Shown one piece after another: positions 21,790 through 32,400 of a DNA stretch of 64,000 nucleotides. The position numbers and the translations under genes are program-made. The DNA is taken from contig CM063256.1 of the NCBI GenBank assembly GCA_032158295.1, forward strand, positions 17,690,284-17,754,283, written 5' to 3'. Each line of letters starts with the position of its first letter. Position 1 is the first letter of the stretch. This stretch comes from Pycnopodia helianthoides. Its lineage: Eukaryota; Echinodermata; Asteroidea; Forcipulatida; Asteriidae. The notes below the pieces were generated by a model that worked only from the letters and a program-made list of their open reading frames with translations, had not been told where the DNA came from and made no database searches.

Positions 21790-22803
21790 ATGGGGAATTC
21801 TTTTTCAATACCAGGCTACTCAGATTTTGAACAGCTCGGTAACGGATCATTTGGCGTGGTCTATCGGGGGACAGATGTCACCTCTAGAGAGAAACGTGCT
21901 CTTAAAGTTTTACGTCTAGGGACATCTGCAAAAAAGGAAATAGAGGTGCTGAGTAAACTCCCTCAACATCCTCATATCATTGAATACGAAAGGAGCATAA
22001 TACTCGCAGACGGTAGTGTCTGCCTCGCCATGGAGTACTGCAGTGGTGGTAATTTAAATGTCTACCGCTATACTCATCGTAGACAACCAAGTCGTGATCT
22101 TCGCTTTATGAGGGAAATCGCCTCTGCAGTTGCATTTCTGCATCACAATGGCGTCATCCATTACGATTTAAAACCAGATAACATTTTACTCACTGGTAAT
22201 GAAAGCTTGAAAGTTGCAGATTTTGGCATTTCCAAACTTGCCTTCGAATCGCAACAAGGCGGCAGTCTGTACGACTACTACACAAAATATAAAAATGGCC
22301 ACATATGTTTCTGTGCACCTGAACTATTTGAGGAAAGATCTACAGAGAAAGCAGATGTTTTTCAGATGGGTGTTATATTTGCATGCCTTCTGCAAGAACG
22401 ACAGTGGGTGCCAAGTGGTCAATCCATAATAGTGGGTGTTTTTGTTGACGGTAAAGGTGTAGGTCAAGCTTTGCATGAAGGTAAACTGCAGCGTTATAAG
22501 CTGCCTGAAAGACTAGACATAAGCCAAGACCTGCGTGACTTGGTAGAAGACATGCTCGACAAGAACCACCATGCTCGCCCAACTGCCGATAGAGTTGAAG
22601 AAAGTCTCAATTGCATTGAAGAATGGCCAAGTCCATACAGCCATGAACACGGAGAGTCTGCCAACAGATCGACTAACATCACCGATGTTGAGGGAGGAGT
22701 AGCTGGTTTTATGTTGAGCAATTTAGGTTTTGTAGCCGCAGGGGCAGTAATTCTCCTGGGTATTGTTGCAGGTAAGCTGTATGTCGTCATCCTTGCAGTT
22801 TAG
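21790..22803 (+). CDS. protein kinase 3 (non-RD, membrane-tail)
   Basis: 337-residue kinase, the most diverged of the three. Motifs: GNGSFGVV at 17-24, Lys39 (ALKV), Glu50, MEYCSGG at 81-87, HYDLKPDN at 124-131 with the catalytic Asp126 kept but HRD Arg replaced by Tyr, DFG at 144-146, and CAPE. It begins MGNSFS, which fits an N-myristoylation signal (Gly2, Ser6). Residues about 305-337 (GFMLSNLGFVAAGAVILLGIVAG and on) are a clear membrane segment. A splice donor (GCAG|GTAAGC at 22771/22772) sits inside the last codons, so the spliced protein may end differently. Joining to an acceptor at 23995 would add Arg-Lys-Lys and stop. Predicted membrane-bound kinase; partner unknown. Confidence 0.85.
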   Translation: MGNSFSIPGYSDFEQLGNGSFGVVYRGTDVTSREKRALKVLRLGTSAKKEIEVLSKLPQHPHIIEYERSIILADGSVCLAMEYCSGGNLNVYRYTHRRQPSRDLRFMREIASAVAFLHHNGVIHYDLKPDNILLTGNESLKVADFGISKLAFESQQGGSLYDYYTKYKNGHICFCAPELFEERSTEKADVFQMGVIFACLLQERQWVPSGQSIIVGVFVDGKGVGQALHEGKLQRYKLPERLDISQDLRDLVEDMLDKNHHARPTADRVEESLNCIEEWPSPYSHEHGESANRSTNITDVEGGVAGFMLSNLGFVAAGAVILLGIVAGKLYVVILAV

Positions 22804-23394
22804 CGCACTTTTTTTAAATGGTGTCAAACCAAAGATGTAGTAAACTATAACATCGAAGAGGTGTATAATCAAGGGCGAATATTTAATAATAAGCTAACAG
22901 CTTAAATGACACACGCAAAATAACCTGAGATAATCTGATAGTTTACCACAAAAGTATATATGTATACAAAGCCAAAATGCGATTTACACACAAAAACACT
23001 AATTTCAATGTAAAAAAAATGAGGTCACTTTTTGTTGAACTTTCAACGACCTGTCCGATGATGTATGGATTGTAAAAATCCAACATGTGGTTCATGAGTT
23101 ACATTTGTTTACAAATATTAAACTTTGATTTATTGTTATTCAAAACCTGATAACGTCATCATGACATTATCAAGTTTGTGTCGTCTTGATATTGAGGTTC
23201 AATTGTCTTTTGAGTTACAATGTTCAATTCAATTTCAATCTTGAGTTATGCCCCAAAAATTAAATTTTTCACACACAAAAACACAAAGGCAGACTTTGAT
23301 CTTCCGGCAAGACCGGAAGTAAAGGTCATACGATTTTAAAGTGAACTTTTCAAATGTTGCCTTAGACCGCATTCCCGGACACGTTACAACATTA
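22804..23394. other. kinase-3 downstream, no further gene recognised
   Basis: AT-rich sequence that may be an intron or 3' UTR of kinase-3. Contains a short CTTCCGGCAAGACCGGAAG palindrome near 23301. No exon with both splice sites was identified. Confidence 0.35.
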
Positions 23395-23585
23395 TTTTTT
23401 GCATCGGGGATAGAGAATTTAATTTGGTTTTACCCTTTATACACTGATGTGTATGAAGCACTGTATACTCAGTACTTTCCCGAGCTCTGTGAAAAAAAAA
23501 TCAACAGGCAAATCACTCGGGTGGGATTCGAACACACGACCTTTGCATTGCTAGAGCAATAAATTATTTATCCCCGATGCAGAAA
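23395..23585 (-). mobile_element. tRNA-derived SINE (minus)
   Basis: On the minus strand the sequence carries a B-box (TGTTCGAATCCCACC), then a run with CTCGGGAAAGTACTGAG. This is a layout I associate with deuterostome SINEs. The unit is bracketed by TGCATCGGGGATA and its inverse (23400-23412, 23568-23580). The A-box half is missing or degenerate. Confidence 0.6.
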
Positions 23586-23599
23586 ATTGACATCTATTA

Positions 23600-23900
23600 A
23601 GTCGTTGCAGTGGAGTTGGTGATGGGCTGGGGGTTGGGGCGGGGGAGCGTGTGTGGGGTGTAGAGCAGTGTATAATGTGGCTCTTTGGAAGGCACTTTTA
23701 ATTATAGGGCAATTAAGTCTGTCGTGGTGACCTGTTAATGAACTCAACCTCATGGATGACTACACAAAGGGGGTGCTCTAATAGAGGACCACATGGAGTT
23801 TGACTGGATTTGATTTGACTGAACTGTACTTATGTTTATGATAGAAACACACAAATGTACCTTCTTCTACTGCCCCTTGCTTGACGCAAGTTAATCTTAC
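23600..23900 (+). repeat. duplicated piece of an ENPP intron
   Basis: Matches 50650-50950, which is intron 2 of the second ENPP gene. Shared: GGGTGTAGAGCAGTG, CTTTTAATTATAGGGCAA, GTGACCTGTTAATGAACTCA and CATGGAGTTTGACTGGATTT. No exon accompanies it. With 18735-18945 it shows ENPP gene fragments scattered through the kinase region. Confidence 0.8.
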
Positions 23901-24208
23901 TGCTTAGTTTCAACATCGCAAAATGTTTCAGTTTGATTTCAGGCACACTATAAAATGTTAAACTCAAAATGCTTTAATTTGATTTTTATTGCAGGTCGAA
24001 AAAAGTAAAGACCAACCCAAAGACGCAGGGGCCAACCATGATTATAAGACATTAAATTGCGTCGAGCGCCAAAAAGGTGACCAGGAAGCATAAACATGCA
24101 ACTTGTAGGCAACCACGAACTGCAGTGCGTGCTAAAGGACCATTTTGAAAGCACAGGAGTAATTCTTCAAACAATTTTTGAATGATCCCCATGAGAAATA
24201 TGTGAACA

Positions 24209-24613
24209 TTAAAGGACAATTACAGAATTGGTAAGAAAAACACGTGTAAAATATACTTTTTTGATCACAGATTTACATAAAACTTACACGGTCTAATGAT
24301 GATGATAGTAGAAAACATCCCTTGAAATATTTCTGTCTGAAATGCCATATTTGATGAGAAATGAATAAACTAATACCCGATAGGAGTTTATCGCTCAGTG
24401 AGCGTTTTATTCATTTCTTGATTTCAAATGTGTAATCGGTTTTTCACTATTTTCTCGTGACCCAGATGGCTGATCGATCTCAAACTTCTACAGGTTTGTC
24501 AATTTATGTATATGGTGAATTACATAAAGTGCTTAAACTGCCAGCATAAAGTGCCAGCATAAAGTGCTTAAACTGTTTTGTTGGCAAAAACCAATTCTGT
24601 AGTGTTCCTTTAA
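24209..24613 (+). mobile_element. TTAA MITE family 1, copy d
   Basis: TTAA-bounded copy with ends ACAATTACAGAATTGG / CCAATTCTGTAGTGTTCC. A short duplication of AGTGCTTAAACTG is near 24533-24570. Confidence 0.8.
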
Positions 24614-24809
24614 ATGTAAATATTCTTTTTTTTTATTGGAGATTGCCTTGAAGTGGTTGCCTGTAAGTTGTCTCATGTGACATGGTCCCACGAGCCAATT
24701 AACCGCACTGTGTTTCAAAATTAGAGAAACACTGGGAAAAAAATTGTAATAAACTGCAGGAAATTGTCACAAAATTGTATTACTAGGCAAACCAAAATAT
24801 TTAATAAAT

Positions 24810-25470
24810 CATGTTTAGCGTCCTGCCTTTTTGAAAAAAGGGGGGAAAGGGCCTTTTTTTCTTTCTTTTAAAATGGCCGCCCGACATATTTTTCAAGACA
24901 ATTAAAACCAGCCGAGCTATTTTTCAAGAGGGTTGCTAATTTTTTTCGGTTTGTTTTTATCGGACACTGGACACCTTTGGTAATTGTCAGAGACCAGTCT
25001 TCTCACTTGGTGTATCTCAACATATGCACAAAATAACAAAGCTGTGAAAATTTGAACTCAATTGGTCGTCGAAGTTGCGAGATAATAATGGAAGAAAAAA
25101 CACCCTTGTCACACGAAGTTGTGTGCTTTCAGATGCTTGATTGCTTGATTTCGAGACCTCACGCGTTAGGTCTCAAAATCAATTCAAATATTTTACTGAG
25201 TAATTACTTCTTTCTCAAATACTAAGTTACTTCAGATGGAGCCGTTTCTCACAATGTTGTATACTTTCAACAGCTCTCCATTGCTCTATACCAAGTAAAT
25301 TTTTATGCTAACAATTATTTTGAGTAATTACCAATAGTGTCCAGTGCCTTTAAGCCAAAAAAATACGTTCTTATTAATTTTAAAATTAATTTTTTTCGTC
25401 AGAGATCCTTTAAATTTATCCTTTTTCGGCGGCCTCTATAAAAAGGAAGTGGGCGGGGACGCTAAACATG
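24810..25470. mobile_element. MITE with CATGTTTAGCGTCC ends, interrupted
   Basis: Inverted ends CATGTTTAGCGTCCTGCC and GGCGGGGACGCTAAACATG. The same element is uninterrupted at 48496-48780. Here it is split by a second MITE at 24962-25353, giving a relative age order. Confidence 0.85.
24962..25353 (+). mobile_element. TTAA MITE family 2, copy a (nested)
   Basis: About 390 bp with ends GACACTGGACACC / TAGTGTCCAGTGCC. The right side has TTAA. There is a central CCTCACGCGT... near-palindrome. Inserted within the MITE at 24810-25470. Other copies at 46597-46999 and 57211-57602. Confidence 0.85.
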
Positions 25471-25913
25471 TTTTTGTTGTTTTGTTGGGCCTTACTAAAA
25501 AAAAAAATTATTATTGCTTTTTTTGACATTTCAGCAGAAAATCTGTATGATACGTGTATTTCCTGTGGTAAACATTCCCCACGGCCATCTGATATCTGGC
25601 ATCGGTGCTGTGTAAATTTCTGTTGTTTTCCCGTAAACACATCGGGGTCAAGTCTGAGGCCACGAGTAGGAGCGTGAGACTGCCAATCTGCGGTTTAAAG
25701 GGGCCTTTGTAACAATATTATAGCTGAAATTAATTGTCCCTTTACCTTTCGGAATTACGTTTCTAGTTACATTTTCTTAACAAATTACTTTGGATTACAG
25801 TAATGTATGCATTTATTTTGCCAAATGTTGTGTTAACATTGAGCAAAGTAAGTAAAGTCTGGAATATTATACACTGTACAAAATGTTTGTTTTATTGTAT
25901 TATCTTGTTAATC
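25471..25913. other. no gene recognised
   Basis: AT-rich spacer between MITEs. Small open frames only. Confidence 0.4.
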
Positions 25914-26370
25914 TTATTAAAACATTTCATGAAGCTATCGGACACTTATCAAGTGTCATTTTTTAATAAAACAACCAGCATTCCGCCAACTTTTTTTCTA
26001 CTTAAAAATGTCAAGGTCCCCAACTACAGAAGATTTGTGTTGCAAAGATTAGTAAGACCCTATGTGAAGATGTAAGAGATTATGATGTTCTTGCGGAGTT
26101 GTGTAAACAAAGGGTTTTATTCCAACGAAATAATGGTTGGTTGAGCAAAGAGATACATGAGGGCTTATCTCAAAATAAATTTGGCTTGAATTTTGTTTTG
26201 TTTAGTCAAAAGGGTCTATATCTAATGGTTTGGGCGATTTAAAAGTGATTTTCCACTAAATTGTATTGCACGCTAATATCAAAACGGACATTTGAAAAGT
26301 GTCGAGGGTGTGAGCGTGTGACTTTTTGTTTGATGGTGTCAAGCAGGGCTTCAATTAATAACGAGATAAT
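25914..26370. mobile_element. diverged TTAAAAC foldback, related to 29095-29424
   Basis: 26194-26370 resembles 29250-29424 (GTCTATATCTAATGGTTTGGG, CACGCTAATATCAAA), and 25920-25990 resembles 29095-29165 (GAGTGTCAG-like, TTTTTGATAAAA-like). So it has the same inverted layout but more decay. Confidence 0.5.
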
Positions 26371-26939
26371 GTAACTCGGACGTCATACGAGGATGCGCAA
26401 ATTCATTCAAGATCATTTCCATTTATTTCAACTCCGGTTGGATTAATGTAAAATGTTGTGAGCTAAGACAAAGGAAAGAGTCGGAAATAAGTGTGGATAT
26501 TCTCAAGGTGTGTCCTATACTTGATTTCCTTCAACACAAACCAACCACCACCATAACCAAATTGGTTTTACAATCAAGAGAGCAAGTTTCATAGCCATAA
26601 CTTGTTGCTCTCTAAATAATTTATAACTAATTATTATTCCGTATTGTTGCCAATTAGCGCCATCTCATGGTGCAGTATATAGTAGGGAACCCGAGTGCGC
26701 CCTTAAGTGTTCAACTGTCTAATCCAACTTTGTGATTACCATATTTACAATAGAAAGTTAAGTTTGGGGTCACTCCCTTTCCATTTGTGTTCATGAAAGA
26801 GATTTGATGTTTTCCCGCACCATCAGTTATGTACTCATTTTTATTGTATAAAGTTCAAGTTTCCTTTTTGTGTTTTTCCAACCATTAGATATTGAAACTT
26901 GTCACTCATATTTTGTAGATGAGATTGCCTGTTGTATTC
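26371..26939. other. spacer with first of two direct repeats
   Basis: 26675-26790 (TAGGGAACCCGAGTGCGCCC, GTTCAACTGTCTAATCCAAC) recurs as a direct repeat at 28228-28370. No gene recognised. Confidence 0.5.
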
Positions 26940-28080
26940 TGTTGTACAATTACATGCCATTGAAAATTTGTTAAAATGTAGGTGCATGTATGTGTGTACT
27001 GACTTCATGACTTTTTGGACTTTTGGATCTCTAACATTTCATGACTGTGCAGAAGCTTTTATTCAGGTTTATATCCTGACTTGTCAACGTTTGTTTTTTG
27101 GAAATAGTTATGATGTATTTGTATAATTATCTTTTCACTACTTGTGTGATATGGGAATGGTATGATGTCTGATTGCATTTGTAAATGTGTTCCCTCAGAA
27201 CGTGTAGTGACGAGATTGTGGGATCCTAGTTTTAGTGTAGTTGCTGAGTGAAATATTTTTGTCAGCAGTTTTGTGTAATCCAACTGTTTGTGCTCACAAA
27301 TCTTTGGAATATTTGTATATAACCTTTCGAGTGAGATCTATGTGTCTGACATTTTCACCATGTATACTGCCATTTATGTAGGACCACTTTTCAGGAAATG
27401 CTTGAATTGCATTTAGTTCCCTTCCCATATTGTTGTTGTCGCCCTATAAGTACTAATAGTAATGGGTCTGTGCTTCCTCAAGTGTAGATGTTATTTGTGG
27501 ATAGAATTGAAATAATTTTTGTCACCTAGCCTGGTATGATTTAGTGTGGATTTTGAAGTTGGTTGTGCTGTTCAACTCTCGTTTTGTTCACACAATGTGG
27601 GTGAGACTGTTTATAATCTACCATGCGTTTCTGTATACCCTTGTGGATGCGTTTTATTTTTTTAGAAAATGATAACGTATTTGCCTTTTTGCTTTCCAAG
27701 CAATTAAAGTGAACTGTCAGCCAGCTGTATTTTATTATCCATTGTAATCTTTCTCAGCCTTGAATGAAAACAAACTGTTTGCCTGCCTGTTTAGATCCAA
27801 TTGTTCATTTTAGATGTATATTCTAGTTACTTTATTACTCCTATGAACTTTGTGTTTACTTGTGGAATCTTCCAGAGATGGGATGTAGTTCTTACATGAT
27901 TTTTTGAGCTGACTTAGAAGAGGTTTTTCATTGGGATTGTTTTATCTTTACATGCGTGTCAGTTGTATTTAGAAAATCTGATTTAATGTCTGGTCATATT
28001 GTTACTTTCAGTGGGTATTATAATGCAGTGTATTTTCCTTATGTGTGAGGGATTGTTTATGTATCTTATGTAGCTTTATG
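26940..28080 (+). repeat. long interspersed repeat, uninterrupted copy
   Basis: Inverted homologue of 14170-15234 plus 15763-15900, without the 526-bp MITE. Non-coding as far as I can read. It is flanked by the direct repeats at 26675 and 28228, which might mark the ends of an element. Class unknown. Confidence 0.7.
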
Positions 28081-29094
28081 AATCCCAAATGGGTCAAATT
28101 GTGAGATTGAGATGCATAATGATTTCAAAGTGTCAATCATTGTCAATCAATTAAGTGTCATTTTCATAAATCCTTTCTGGGTCGCACATGTATTTTTTTT
28201 GTTGGGACCACTCGGGTCGCGTGGTCGTAAAGTAGGGAACGTGTAGGCATAGAGCAAGGAACAAGTGCGCCCTCAGTGTTCAACTGTCTAATCCAACTTT
28301 GTGATTAGCATCCGATAGAAAGTAAAGTTTTGGGGTCGCAACCTTTAGGCTCACTCTCTTTTCCATATTAGTTTGAGCAAGAGAGAGCACATTTATTTGA
28401 TGTGGGTATTTCTCTCTATTTTGTAGGGAGTATGGCTCTGGCCATGCTCCAAATACTATTTATCTGGGAAGGATAATATCCTGGAGCTCTCTGTGAGTAT
28501 TGTTTTGCATTAACGCTTTGTTATTCTAGAGAAATAATTGTCATCTGATTTAATCATTGTAAACTTGTAAAGTTAAATTGTATGTGTAATGTAGCCAGCC
28601 TCGTGTTGACCTTTCGCCTTGAGTGACTGTGCTGAGCATTGTGTATTGTGCATTGTGTATTGCGTGCTATGGTATTGTAGATTAAAATCGGTGCATGAGA
28701 TCATTTTATATTTTGGACATCAACTGGATTTTGCATTTGGGGTATTTTGGTGAATGCTTTATTAAAATAGAGGACCGGCGTCCTTCCCGTGTCTCTACAA
28801 TAAGATAAATTATTATCTATTTTTTTCGTAATAATGATATGGGACTTCTTTTGGTTAGTGGCGTAGTAATCATATGAAAACTAATTAATTAAGGACAGGG
28901 TAATACTTAAGCCAGGGCGTGGCTTACGGTCACCAGTAGCTGTTAGCCTGGTCTAGGAGGTTGGTGTCTCTGTCCTAAGTTTATGTAAGTTACGTAAATT
29001 TAGTTATAAATAAAGCAATTATGTTATCCTACAAGGAGAAGTATCACTGGCCTGTTTAATTCCAAGTTATGTGTATTAGGATCCCGTGGGCTGT
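28081..29094. other. spacer, possible retroelement end
   Basis: Contains the second direct repeat (28228-28370). Then comes a stretch ending with AATAAAGCAATTATG near 29008 that could be a retroelement or gene 3' end. I cannot assign it. No coding frame. Confidence 0.3.
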
Positions 29095-29424
29095 TTAAAA
29101 CCCTGCGTGACGCCATCGTTAACTTATTGAGTGTCAGTTTTTGATAAAAGATTTCGGTAGGCCTAATCCGCAAACAAAAATTAACTAAAAAGTTCCAAGT
29201 TCCACAACTACACCTAGCCATGGAGGAGGATAACGGCATTAGCAGTTTGCTTGAACTAATTTTATTTAGTCAAAATGGTCTATATCTATTGCTTTGGGCG
29301 GTTTAATAATAGTGATTTGGTTCTCCACAAAAATGTATTACACGCTAATATCAAACTGACACTCAATAAGTGAGCGACGGTGTACGACTGTGAGTTTTTT
29401 GTTATGGTGTCACGCAGGTTTTAA
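29095..29424. mobile_element. TTAA MITE abutting the ENPP-1 stop codon
   Basis: Inverted ends TTAAAACCCTGCGTGACG and GTGTCACGCAGGTTTTAA with an inner pair CTTATTGAGTGTCAG/CTGACACTCAATAAG. The right end's TTAA (29421-29424) touches the stop codon of the minus-strand ENPP gene (29425-29427). A minus-strand AATAAA at 29266-29261, inside the element, could serve as the gene's polyadenylation signal. Confidence 0.75.
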
Positions 29425-32400
29425 TTAAGGCCATAATAATAACATACATGTATAAAATGAAAATAAAACAACACCAAACACAGAGGGCAAAGCATGCATT
29501 TCTATCCTTGTAGCACCACTACATACTGGTGGGTCTGTATCGGGGCGTGTCGGGGGATTCGTAGGAGGGTGTTCTGACGTCAGCATATCTTTGTAGTTAT
29601 CCCTGGAGCCATTGTTTGGAGCTGGCACGATGGCAAGTATCTCACACATCAACGGGTATATATTTACCTGTGTGTGGGTAGGAAAAATACTTATGCTGAA
29701 GAAAAATGGCAATTATGAATTCGCTTTATATTTAAATCACTGACAGGTCAAATAAAGTAAGGCCGTTTGCGAATAAGCGGCTACGGCTACGGCTACGGCT
29801 ACGGCTACAGCTTGATCGCTACGTCGTCATGCGTTGAAGTATAGGGCTTCCCTGACGTCACCATTAGCAACAGTTGTAGCCGTAGCCGCCATTTTGGATA
29901 CGCCCTAAGAACTCCCTCAGTAGTTAAGGTGGTCTGACGAGTACACTTTGACCTTTCCCTCAGAGGACAATGAAAGGTCAAACTTGTATAGAAATAGGAT
30001 AGAAATATGAAATAATATGAAATAAGGAGTAGGTTTCAATGTAGATTACAAATGGTGCATCTGTGATTAGGGTATGACGTCATGAGACAGCACAGCTGTT
30101 GGGGATAATTCTATGACAAAGAGGGTTATAATTACTATGAATGGATTTAATAGAATAAAACTCCCCGTTTAGCTCCCTGATATATAAATACTTATCACAA
30201 CAGGATACATCTTTGGTCAGTTGTGTATCAACATGTATACCGGAAAACCAGAAGTAATATATACTCCGATAAACACAAGTATTAAATAACGTAAGGGTTG
30301 CACCATCGCGTGGAATTTTGTCTTCAACAGATCGTTAGGATTAACTTCCTCATACAACTGAGGACAGCTGTGCTGTCTCATGATTTCATATACCCTAATC
30401 ACAGATACATTGCACCATCACTTGTATTCTACATTGAAACCTACTCCTTATTTCATATGTTTTATAATTCTATCTTATTTCTATACACGTTTGACCTTTC
30501 ATTGTCCTCTGAGGGAAAGGTCACAGTGTACTAGTCAGACTAACTTAACTACTTCTCTTAAACTTCAGCTTCAGCGTTTTTGCCTGTGGCAGCCATTTCG
30601 AAACCCTGATAAGCTTTTGCAGGTGGTTCCATGAGTGCAGCTGCTGCTCATAAAATCGAGATTTGAAACTACAAATCATAAACTCTGTATTCTTTTCAGC
30701 ACAAGTTTGAAGTCACATTACCGATTCGAAGTGTTTTGCCAGATATCGCTTCCTGAAACTGGGCCCCATGGCGTAGAACGAAGACTTCATTGTCATTTCC
30801 TCATTGTCGAAACCATGATCAGCAACAGCAGCTATTGTTGCAAACTTTTTCTATGCGTGTAAAACAAACAACATTTAAAGGAACATTACAGAATTGGTAA
30901 GAAAAAAACTTGTAAAATATACTTTTTGATCACAGATTTACATCAAACTTACACGGTCTAATAATGATGATGGTAGAAAACATCCCTTGAAATGTTTCTG
31001 TCTGAAATGCCAATGAGAAATGAATAAACGAATTTTCCGATTGGAGTTTATCGCTCAGTGAGCGTTTTATTCATTTGTTGAATCTATATGATTTCAATGC
31101 AAATGTGTAATCGGTTTTTCACTATTTTCTCGTGACCCAGATGGCCAATCGATCTCAAACTTCTACAGGTTTGTCAGTTTATGTATATGGTGGATTACAC
31201 AAAGTGCTTACACTGCCAGCAACTGTTTTGTTAGCAAAACCAATTCTGTAATGTTCCTTTAAAGGGGCTGTGTCGTCATGACCAAAGCAGGCCTGTGGTT
31301 ATACATCGAATGATAAACTCTCACGCAATTACAGCACGCGCATTGTGTGCGCTCCATAATGATACGGAGGGAGGGCGTGCGTGTGGAGTAATTAATTAGA
31401 GTTCATGATTCATGTACAGCCACAGTTCTGCTATGATCATGACGATACAGCCCCTTAAAGGTGTATGCAATTATAGAGATGCTAACAAGTCCACTGATTT
31501 GAAAAATTGTGTCGCACACCTACCGTTAGGCAAGTCCATGTTGGATCCACATAGCCAATTATTGGAAGGTTCCTTGGATTGTTGGCATAGTGCAACCTCT
31601 CTGGGAAATCTTCTTTCTTATAGACGTACATAGCAGGGTGTGCATTCTTCAGTCCATTATAAATCTGTTGAGTGCAAATCAAAAGTTAAAACTAACGAGT
31701 TCTTGATTCGTAAAATACCCCATGTGGTTTTAATGGCCATCAGGAAATAACTGCTCTGAGAATTTCCCCCCTACCCATTGATGCGGATCCAAATAACATC
31801 ATAGCCACCCGTTTTTATTTATTTGTTTGGAGGGGGAGGGGGACGGAAAATGGCTTCTAGTCGCAAGTTGTCGCAACACTCTCGATGCATAACTGTGAAC
31901 GTATCCAGAGCCGTATATTGGGAGAGTTACGACAACTCGCGATTAGAAGCCATTTTGTTCCCCAAGAAACGGGGTGCCAGACTAGTCTGCCCATTGGGTT
32001 GTGCTGAATTTGGAGACAACATGGCGTCCAGCAGCCACGTGACCAAAGAAAACTTGTCCCTCCATGTCGCAACTCTCTCAATACACAGCTCTGAACGTAC
32101 CTCATCAAGGGCGCCATCTACTGGTTTGATCTGAAACACTGGACCTCTGTTAGCGAAGATGAAGTCCACCTTGGTCTCATTGATGTAATCATACAAGAAG
32201 ATTCTCTTCTTAAACGGCATCTTCGCCATCCCATGATCGCTGGTCAGGATCAAGTTCAGCGTCTCCTTGACTACATCACTCTTCATCTTTTCCTTCAAGA
32301 TGTAAGATATCAAGTTATTGACCTCCTCCACGATGCGTTTTGTGTAGTCGCTGAACCCCGTAAAGTGAAGGGCGTTGTCGATAACCTCAAGGTGAAACAA

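Noticed and set aside
31927..32100. C-terminal continuation of ENPP-1 exon 3 to its in-frame stop
   Set aside because: A good donor (GAG|GTACGT) at 32101/32100 matches the exon length and phase of ENPP-2; the extra codons are intron with repeats.
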